A DNA stretch of 20,514 nucleotides, taken from NCBI GenBank assembly GCA_036505615.1, contig DASXTB010000483.1:1-20514 (forward strand), read 5' to 3'. The notes under the pieces are model-generated. The model searched no databases and was not told where the DNA came from. It saw only the letters and a program-made list of their open reading frames with translations. The position numbers were made by a program, and so were the translations under genes. Positions 14,962 to 20,514 of this stretch are shown piece after piece. The stretch is from DASXTB01 sp036505615. GTDB lineage: Bacteria; Acidobacteriota; UBA6911; JACQSX01. The stretch's first letter is position 1. Every line of letters starts with the position of its first letter.

Positions 14962-15960
14962 TTAGCGGCGATCGCCTGCTCGTGTCAGCTCCAGAAATTG
15001 CTTTGCTCGCTCGCGGTGGGGGGAATTGGGGTTTTCTGCCAGGAATATTTCGATTTCGGCGGCGGCCTTCTGGCGCTCGCCCGACTGGAACAATGCTTCG
15101 GCAATGAACAGTCGTGCTTCCACAAAAGCGCCCGGCTTTAACTGCAGGGCGTTGCGGTACTCCGCAATCGCCTCATTCCACCGCCTGCGGTGAAACAAAG
15201 CGGTGGCCAGGTCCATACGGATTTGCGCTTCATGCGGATTCTCCGAAATTGCGCGGCTCAGGAACTCTGCCGCTTCGCTGTAACGCTTCTGCTCCAGCCG
15301 GCTGAGGCCGAGGTTGGCCAAGACGTGGGATGACCGCGGGTTCACTGCCAGCGCTCTCTGCAGATAATCTTCCGCCTCAGAGTAGTTCTTCTGCAGTATC
15401 AGATAGTAGGAGAGATCATTTAATGCTTCGACGAAGTTGGGTTCGATTTGAATGGCCTTATAAAGATGAGGCAGCGCCTTTTCGACTTTCGCCCGCTTCA
15501 TTTGATCGCGAGCCGCCATATATTCGACATTAGCGCGGGGATCAATCTTGATTTGGCGCACAGAAACATTTCCCGCCGGCGCCGCATTCGCATTAACAGT
15601 CGCAGCTTCCTTCGATTTCATGAACACTACGACATCAATGGTCGAGTTGTACAGGCCTCCCACTTCGACCGGCTGCTGCACCGGTTCAAACCCTTGATGG
15701 TTGATTACCAGCAGGTAATTGCCTACAGGAACTCTATTGAACAGAAAACTTCCGCTGGCCGAAACGGTTCGCTGATCGAAAACCGGCCCAGTAATCTGCA
15801 CCAGTTGAATTATGATTTGTCCCGGAACTTCTCGATCGGATTTGACATACCCCTGCAGCGTGCGCAATCGAGATTGCGATGATTGGGCCTGCAAACTGCC
15901 GGCGAAAACGACAAATAGCAGAACGCTGAAGCTTGCCGCGCGAAACAGGGTTCCCTTCAT
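14962..15960 (-). CDS. Exported protein with carboxypeptidase-regulatory-like domain and TPR repeats
   Basis: A 332-residue protein. The start at ATG 15960 is set by its overlap with the stop of tag (ATGA), and it begins a clear signal peptide (FSVLLFVVFAGSLQA-Q). Residues about 34-115 form a beta-sandwich of the carboxypeptidase regulatory-like type (LQGYVKSD, GSFLFNRVPVGNYLLVI). After a low-complexity linker (about 116-135), roughly five TPR units run from about 143 to the end (EKALPHLYKAIQIEP, EAEDYLQRALAVNP, EAAEFLSRAISENP and so on). Such proteins are scaffolds in the periplasm. The partner is unknown, though the same beta-sandwich type occurs at the N-terminus of the TonB receptor encoded upstream. 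Coupling to tag is probably positional rather than functional. Confidence 0.82.
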   Translation of the reverse strand: MKGTLFRAASFSVLLFVVFAGSLQAQSSQSRLRTLQGYVKSDREVPGQIIIQLVQITGPVFDQRTVSASGSFLFNRVPVGNYLLVINHQGFEPVQQPVEVGGLYNSTIDVVVFMKSKEAATVNANAAPAGNVSVRQIKIDPRANVEYMAARDQMKRAKVEKALPHLYKAIQIEPNFVEALNDLSYYLILQKNYSEAEDYLQRALAVNPRSSHVLANLGLSRLEQKRYSEAAEFLSRAISENPHEAQIRMDLATALFHRRRWNEAIAEYRNALQLKPGAFVEARLFIAEALFQSGERQKAAAEIEIFLAENPNSPHRERAKQFLELTRAGDRR

Positions 15961-16532
15961 AGCAGTTGCCGGTAGCGGAAGCAATTGACAGTGTGATCGT
16001 TAACCATTCCGATTGCCTGCATATGGGCATAGACCACAGTGGGACCGAGAAATTTAAATCCCCGCTTCTTTAAATCCTTTGACCAGGCAACGGCTTCTTC
16101 GGTGTAGGGCTTGTAATCCTTCAATGTTTTCATTTTGTGGATGATCGGCTTTCCGCCAACCCAGGACCACATATATTTGGAAAATGTTCCAAACTCTTTC
16201 CGGACTTCCAGCAGCCGGCCGGCGTTGTTAATTGCCGCCTCAATTTTGGCTCGATTGCGGATTATGCTCGCGTCTTTTAGCAGGTGTGCAATATCGCGTT
16301 TATCAAATTCGGCAACGCTGTTAAACTCAAAATTCGCAAATGCTTTTCTGAAATTCTCTCTCTTATTTAGGACCGTGCGCCAGGATAGCCCCGCCTGGAA
16401 CACTTCTAGCACTAAAAACTCATAAAGTTTCCGATCGTCATGCACGGGTACCCCCCACTCCTTATCGTGGTACCTCAGATACAGCGGGTCATCAAATGCC
16501 GACCAGGGACAGCGTGTCAAAGAGTCGCTCAT
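15957..16532 (-). CDS. tag: DNA-3-methyladenine glycosylase I
   Basis: A 191-residue protein, the normal length for Tag. It starts at ATG 16532 with a strong GAGGAAGG upstream (16536-16543). The enzyme excises 3-methyladenine from alkylated DNA as the first step of base excision repair in the cytoplasm. Motifs match Tag throughout: RCPW near the N-terminus, YHDKEWGVP, QAGLSW, TVLNKRENFRKAF, KKRGFKFLGPT and VNDHTVNC. The zinc-binding set of the E. coli enzyme is present as C8, H22, H180 and C184, and E43 matches the active-site glutamate preceding QAGLSW. Its stop codon TGA overlaps the start of the TPR gene by ATGA, so the two are translationally coupled. Confidence 0.96.
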   Translation of the reverse strand: MSDSLTRCPWSAFDDPLYLRYHDKEWGVPVHDDRKLYEFLVLEVFQAGLSWRTVLNKRENFRKAFANFEFNSVAEFDKRDIAHLLKDASIIRNRAKIEAAINNAGRLLEVRKEFGTFSKYMWSWVGGKPIIHKMKTLKDYKPYTEEAVAWSKDLKKRGFKFLGPTVVYAHMQAIGMVNDHTVNCFRYRQLL

Positions 16533-16566
16533 GAACCTTCCTCAAGAATTCCGAAAAGTCAGTCGA

Positions 16567-16640
16567 CAATGTTGAATGACGAATGCGGAATGTCGAATGC
16601 AAATTATCATTCGGAATTCGTCATTCGTCATTCGTCATTG
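16567..16640. repeat. Imperfect hairpin of GAATGAC-type units between TonB receptor and tag
   Basis: Left arm 16567-16599 and right arm 16608-16640 are imperfect reverse complements of 33 bases, with an 8-base A/T-rich loop. The right arm holds repeated CGTCATT heptamers. It lies downstream of the TonB receptor stop, where the RNA hairpin could protect the 3' end or attenuate readthrough into tag. Confidence 0.7.
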
Positions 16641-16675
16641 GCAACTGCCTTTTCAGAATGTATGAATAATCCGGG

Positions 16676-19600
16676 CTAAAAGACCACCTTCAATCCAAAC
16701 TGCAGCGTCCTGGGACGGCCCGCACTGGTAATGCGCCCGAAGTTGCGGTTTCCCACCTGCGCATTGGGCGCGCCCAAGTGGGGCGTGTTGAAAAAATTAA
16801 ACGCTTCGAAGCGAAACTGCGTAGCAACACGCTCGGTGATGCGGAATCGCTTGAATGTGGCAAAATCAATGTTGCCCACTCCCGGCTGCAGCAAAATGTT
16901 TCGTCCGGCGTTTCCAAACGTGTAGCGGCCGTTTGCTACAAACGCCTCCTTGTTGAACCAGCGCTCCACCGTCCGCTGACCTCGCGGGAGTAAAGGGTCG
17001 CCAACGAGATTGGGCCGATTCGTTTCACCGGTATTGGCTGGATCTCCCTGAGTGGTCGCCGTCATGGGCTGGCCCGATTCGATGGTGATGATATCGGCGA
17101 CAGACCACCCGCCCAGGAAGGCATCCGCGACGCTATTCCAACCGGATGCCCACCGCCGGCCCTGGCCGAATGGCAATTCCCAGATGGAGCTCAGCACAAA
17201 GCGGTGCGCCATGTGCTCGTTATCCAGCCCGCGCTCCAGGCGCAGATTGTTTGGATCCTGGTAATCGCATCCGGGAGCATTGCCCGAACCGGCAAATCCG
17301 CAGCTATCACCAATCGTCCTTGACCAGATATAAGAAGTGAGCAGAGTGAACCCCGATGAAAACCGCTTTTCCACCCGAGTCTGCATGGAATGAAAAATGG
17401 AATTGCCGTCCCACTCATGCCGGAGGACCGGACCCAGCGGAGACACGACGACATTGGTCCCGGGGATGGCGATCTGCTTGTAGCGCCGTTTGCCATCAAT
17501 GTTGCCGGCGCCGGGAGGTGAGGGGTTGCCGAAAATTCTTCTCAGCAAATGAGTGCCCTTTTCACCGTAATAACCGATTTCAAAAAGCCAGTCATTCTTC
17601 CACTGGTGTTGCACGTTCAGGTTCCACTGCTGTGCGTAATCTCGAGACGGGTTGCGCTCAAAGGATGAGAAACTCAAGTTGGTCGCCTTGGCTACCGTCA
17701 GCAAGTCGGGCGGCGCGCCATCCTTGAGGAGCAGCGCCGGCGTAATGCTGTCGGTATTGATCTGCGATCCGAAAGCGAATGGAGGATTGCCGATCAGATA
17801 TTCCGCGTCGCCACTTGGTTCCATGTAGCCAAAGAAGATGCCATACCCGCCACGGATCACGATGCGCGGCAGGATTTGATAGGCAAATCCGATGCGGGGA
17901 GCAATGTTGTTCGGGTCTGCGGCAATCAGCGCGCGGCTTGCATTGCTTCCCGAAGTTGCAGGCACCAGCTTGGGATTTTGCGGATCGGTATCCATGTCAA
18001 ACTGCGCCATGCGATTGTTCCGGTCCAGGTAAGGAAGGGCCAGCTCATAACGCGCGCCCAAATTCACAGTCAGGCCCGGCCGGACGTGCCAATCATCCTG
18101 CAAGTAAAATCCATAGAGCCAGCCCCGCAGGTTTACGTCAATGGCGGTGCTTCTGACGAATCGCGACGGAATTCCCAGCAGAAAATCGGCAACGGCGTCT
18201 CCGCCTTTTCCCGTGGCGGGGTTATTACTGAACCCACCGTTGAAGTTGAAGTTTCCCACAAAATCGCGGATGTTGAAAATGTTGTTTTGCGAGCGGAGGA
18301 TGTTGGCTCCGATCTTAATGGTTTGGTTGCCTCGAATCCAGGTGGTGTCGCTGGCAAACTGCCGGTTCTGCGAATCGCGGTCCACGCCGTTGAAGGAGCC
18401 AAGCCCCAGGTTTCGATAGCCGGCAATGGTAAATTGCGAGAACGCTCCTGCAGTAGCCAGGTCCACTCCCTTCAATCCGTACTTGCTGTTGAGATTCTCC
18501 TTGCCCGCCTCAGCCGGATTGACGCGCGTAAACCGCGTGTAATTCCAGGCGATGCGATTGGAAGAAATCAACGTGGGAGAGAAAGTGTGGTTCCAGACAA
18601 GCCCGGTATTCCACCCCCGAATTGTGGAATCGAACACACCTGCTCCAAAAGCGGGCGCCGGTAAATTGAGCGAAGCGGGAAGAGTCTGATCATGAAAGCT
18701 GAGGCGGTAGTAGATGTTGTCGCTGCCGCTGAATCCATGATCGAGACGGATGTCGTATTTATCGACGTCTTCCTTATTAGGCGGATTGAAGACGAAGTTG
18801 CTTGACAGGCTGTTATTTTGAGGATTCGGATAGAGGCCAATCAGGGTGCGCGCAATGGGATCGAGGCGGTTCGCAGGGATGAGATTGCCCGCAAACGGCT
18901 GCCGGGCTTTCGTCGCGGGGTCGTATGTGGCCGGATCATAGATGACGTTGGAAATTTCCGACAAGTCGCCGCTGCGCATCTTCAGAGTAGGAACAGTGCT
19001 CACCACGGTTCGCGATTCCCGGAAACGCGTTCCTTCATAATCGCCGAAGAAGAATGTCTTGTTCTTGACCACGGGACCGCCGATGGAAAATCCAAACTGA
19101 TTTCTCTTGAAAGGGGGCTTGGGCGTGTTGGGCAGATCGAAGAAATTCCGGGCGTCAAGCACCTCATTGCGAATAAACTCAAACGCGCTTCCGTGGATCT
19201 CGTTGGAGCCCGACTTGGTGGTCACGTTTATCACGGCGCCGGTTCCGTGACCGAACTCGGCCGAATAACTGTTGGTTTGGACCTTGAATTCCTGGATGGC
19301 GTCGATAGAAGGCTTGACCATTTCGGCTCTTCGTCCGGCCGTGGCCAGCTCCACGCTGTTGTTGTCAACCCCATCGAGCAGGTAATTGTTCTGCGTGGTG
19401 CGCTGGCCCCCGGAGCTGAACCCGCCGGCCCGGCCTCCAATTGGCTCAACAGCGCCGGCGGAAAGCAATGCCAATTGAGCGTAGTCTCGACCGTTGAGCG
19501 GCATGTCGACGATGCGCCGGTTCTCGATAACCTGACCCTGGGATGGTTCGGTTGTATTCAGCAGCGGAGCGTCGCCACGTACCTCGACTTGTTCAGTCAC

Positions 19601-19942
19601 TTCTCCCACTTCCAAGGTTAAGTCGACGACCGCTGTTTCCTGAACCTGCAATGTGATTCCGGTTCGCACGGCCTTTTTGAAGCCGGGAAGCTCGGCTTCG
19701 ACTTGATAATTGCCCAGTGGGAGAGCGACTGCTGTGTAGCGGCCCTGATCATTGGTGATGGTGGAAAACTTCCTGTTCGTTTGAACATGCGTGACAGTGA
19801 TTTGAACACCGGGCACAAAGGCGCCACTCGAGTCCCGCACCGTTCCCGCAATCTCGGCGTTTTCTACCTGGGCATAAATGACAATCTGGGTGAAACAGAA
19901 GCAGAGCAAGAGGATTGCAAGAGCGATTCTATATCGTGACAT
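16676..19942 (-). CDS. TonB-dependent receptor, Oar-like, with N-terminal carboxypeptidase-regulatory domain
   Basis: A 1088-residue outer-membrane protein. The start is ATG 19942, set by GGAGGG at 19950-19955; the upstream ATG at 19957 would place that motif inside the gene. A signal peptide (IALAILLLCFCFTQIVIYAQ) precedes a carboxypeptidase regulatory-like domain (about 28-110: AEIAGTVRDSSGAFVPGV, ITNDQGRYTAVALPLGNYQV). Next is a plug domain (about 130-250: MPLNGRDYAQLALL, NYLLDGVDNNS, EFKVQTNSYSAEFGHG, GAVINVTTKSGSNEIHG) and a long beta-barrel ending in aromatic FGLKVVF. This architecture is characteristic of acidobacterial Oar-like receptors, often linked to uptake of plant glycans or large oligosaccharides. 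No SusD-like partner is present in the window, so the ligand cannot be told. Length is normal and no frameshift was seen. Confidence 0.93.
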   Translation of the reverse strand: MSRYRIALAILLLCFCFTQIVIYAQVENAEIAGTVRDSSGAFVPGVQITVTHVQTNRKFSTITNDQGRYTAVALPLGNYQVEAELPGFKKAVRTGITLQVQETAVVDLTLEVGEVTEQVEVRGDAPLLNTTEPSQGQVIENRRIVDMPLNGRDYAQLALLSAGAVEPIGGRAGGFSSGGQRTTQNNYLLDGVDNNSVELATAGRRAEMVKPSIDAIQEFKVQTNSYSAEFGHGTGAVINVTTKSGSNEIHGSAFEFIRNEVLDARNFFDLPNTPKPPFKRNQFGFSIGGPVVKNKTFFFGDYEGTRFRESRTVVSTVPTLKMRSGDLSEISNVIYDPATYDPATKARQPFAGNLIPANRLDPIARTLIGLYPNPQNNSLSSNFVFNPPNKEDVDKYDIRLDHGFSGSDNIYYRLSFHDQTLPASLNLPAPAFGAGVFDSTIRGWNTGLVWNHTFSPTLISSNRIAWNYTRFTRVNPAEAGKENLNSKYGLKGVDLATAGAFSQFTIAGYRNLGLGSFNGVDRDSQNRQFASDTTWIRGNQTIKIGANILRSQNNIFNIRDFVGNFNFNGGFSNNPATGKGGDAVADFLLGIPSRFVRSTAIDVNLRGWLYGFYLQDDWHVRPGLTVNLGARYELALPYLDRNNRMAQFDMDTDPQNPKLVPATSGSNASRALIAADPNNIAPRIGFAYQILPRIVIRGGYGIFFGYMEPSGDAEYLIGNPPFAFGSQINTDSITPALLLKDGAPPDLLTVAKATNLSFSSFERNPSRDYAQQWNLNVQHQWKNDWLFEIGYYGEKGTHLLRRIFGNPSPPGAGNIDGKRRYKQIAIPGTNVVVSPLGPVLRHEWDGNSIFHSMQTRVEKRFSSGFTLLTSYIWSRTIGDSCGFAGSGNAPGCDYQDPNNLRLERGLDNEHMAHRFVLSSIWELPFGQGRRWASGWNSVADAFLGGWSVADIITIESGQPMTATTQGDPANTGETNRPNLVGDPLLPRGQRTVERWFNKEAFVANGRYTFGNAGRNILLQPGVGNIDFATFKRFRITERVATQFRFEAFNFFNTPHLGAPNAQVGNRNFGRITSAGRPRTLQFGLKVVF

Positions 19943-19949
19943 AGGCAAA

Positions 19950-19955
19950 CCCTCC
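19950..19955 (-). promoter_or_regulatory. Shine-Dalgarno site of the TonB receptor
   Basis: GGAGGG on the minus strand lies 7 bases before ATG 19942 and decides that start over the ATG at 19957. Confidence 0.75.
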
Positions 19956-20229
19956 ATAGCCTGATCCTAAGGCTGTCGTCTGTTCGCCATCTAATGTCTC
20001 GCCGGCCCCGATCAGAAAAAGGCTTCGCTGGGGCGCCAACGAATGGGAAAAGCAGGTACACTCATCCTATCAAATTGATCTTATAAATAAAGGAGCATGT
20101 GCGCCCAATCGAATCGTGAGCGATTGTGTATTTTTTCGTCCGCGTAGGCGTGGACCTAGTCGTGTTACTGGACCGTGAAATTTCGTTTTTTTAACCACAT
20201 TTTCACGGGAGATCGCCCCGCACATCCTC
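19956..20229. other. Upstream region of the TonB receptor, gene-free
   Basis: With the following repeat this makes more than 550 bases without a gene. It holds an A/T-rich patch (20076-20095), where a minus-strand promoter for the receptor could lie, though no clear -35/-10 pair was identified. It also has a small inverted repeat CCGTGAAA/TTTCACGG (20173-20180 with 20201-20208) around a T-rich loop. A 16-codon plus-strand frame at 20097-20147 follows an AAAGGAG but is not supported as a gene. Confidence 0.5.
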
Positions 20230-20514
20230 CAAAACCCGAAGGGTTTACAGAGTATACCCGGCGGCAAAGCCCGCCTCACGCGGGCGACGCCGCCGGTCGG
20301 CTATCCCCCAACGATCCGCCCTGAAAGGGCCTAAGAATCTTTCGGAAATTTGAAACCAGCCCGTTTAGTTCTCCGACCCGCGATATCTGTGGCGCTCAGG
20401 CTCTGCGACGCCTTCAGCGTCGGATGGTTTATGGGGACGGTCAACCGGCGGCGACGCCCCGCAAAAAGCGCGGGCTTTGCCGCCGGCTATACTCTGTAAA
20501 CCCTTCGGGTTTTG
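20230..20514. repeat. Long inverted-repeat element (45-bp arms) reaching the window end
   Basis: 20230-20274 and 20470-20514 are reverse complements with one mismatch in 45 (arms begin CAAAACCCGAAGGGTTTACA). Complementarity resumes inside the arms (about 20282-20308 with about 20433-20459, around CGCCGCCGG). The arms contain smaller palindromes (AACCCGAAGGGTT). The roughly 120-base centre has GCCCTGAAAGGGC and GCGACGCCTTCAGCGTCGG mini-hairpins. No coding region is present. It looks like a non-autonomous miniature element or a pair of REP sequences. The right edge coincides with the window end, so the full element may be longer. Confidence 0.8.

Noticed and set aside
17876..18664. 262-codon open frame antisense to the TonB receptor
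   Set aside because: It lies wholly inside a well-supported gene on the other strand and shows no domain or ribosome-binding site; a GC-rich shadow frame.
20097..20147. 16-codon frame after AAAGGAG, with a CAATCG/CGATTG mini-stem and a T6 run, as a leader peptide/attenuator
   Set aside because: The stem is only 6 bp and no plus-strand gene follows inside the window to be regulated.

Overview
The window looks like a piece of an Acidobacteriota chromosome (soil lineage, Terriglobia/Bryobacterales-like). This is inferred from gene content: a eukaryotic-type Ser/Thr kinase with a C-terminal extracytoplasmic domain, a very long Oar-like TonB-dependent receptor with an N-terminal carboxypeptidase-regulatory domain, a cytochrome c-fused quinoprotein, and many hairpin repeats between genes. 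No rRNA, tRNA, CRISPR array, transposase or phage gene was seen.

Layout. Positions 1-113 hold the tail of an unidentified gene. Then come a compact secreted GH20-type glycosidase (182-1255, +), the decayed 3' end of an enolase-superfamily sugar-acid dehydratase (about 1266-1616, -), a small coiled-coil protein (1636-1974, +), a membrane Ser/Thr kinase (2326-3774, +) and a 1137-residue membrane protein (4075-7488, +). That last protein is an internal duplication of a CPBP/CAAX-type protease in which only the first half keeps catalytic residues. On the minus strand, a diheme-cytochrome quinoprotein dehydrogenase (8900-11314) and a UxuA-type mannonate dehydratase-like enzyme with a Tat-like signal (7690-8820) form a probable two-gene unit. 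Divergent from it is a sulfite-oxidase-family molybdoenzyme (11540-12670, +). Next are a polytopic protein resembling CTP-dependent dolichol/phytol kinases (13035-14081, +) and a small protein with an Excalibur-like calcium loop (14254-14910, +). The right end is minus strand: a TonB-dependent receptor (16676-19942), then tag (3-methyladenine DNA glycosylase I) and a TPR lipoprotein-like/exported protein joined by an ATGA stop/start overlap (14962-16532).

Intergenic DNA is unusually structured. Three hairpins or half-hairpins with the same GTGTCC...GTGGT arms and an AAAAAG-type loop lie near 141-180, 2156-2220 and 7580-7641. A perfect 31-bp inverted repeat lies at 3873-3989, a REPIN-like nested inverted repeat at 12762-12992, and a second long inverted element at 20230-20514, whose right arm reaches the end of the window. 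Short tandem heptamers sit at 3777-3811, and a hairpin built of similar units sits at 16567-16640.

How the genes fit together: GH20, the dehydratases, the quinoprotein and the TonB receptor suggest uptake and periplasmic oxidation or dehydration of carbohydrates and sugar acids. The kinase and the protease/pseudoprotease are the likely signalling or membrane-maintenance part. Most attractive for follow-up are the protease-pseudoprotease duplication, the quinoprotein with lanthanide-type metal ligands but no vicinal cysteines, the apparently exported UxuA homologue, and the hairpin repeat family.
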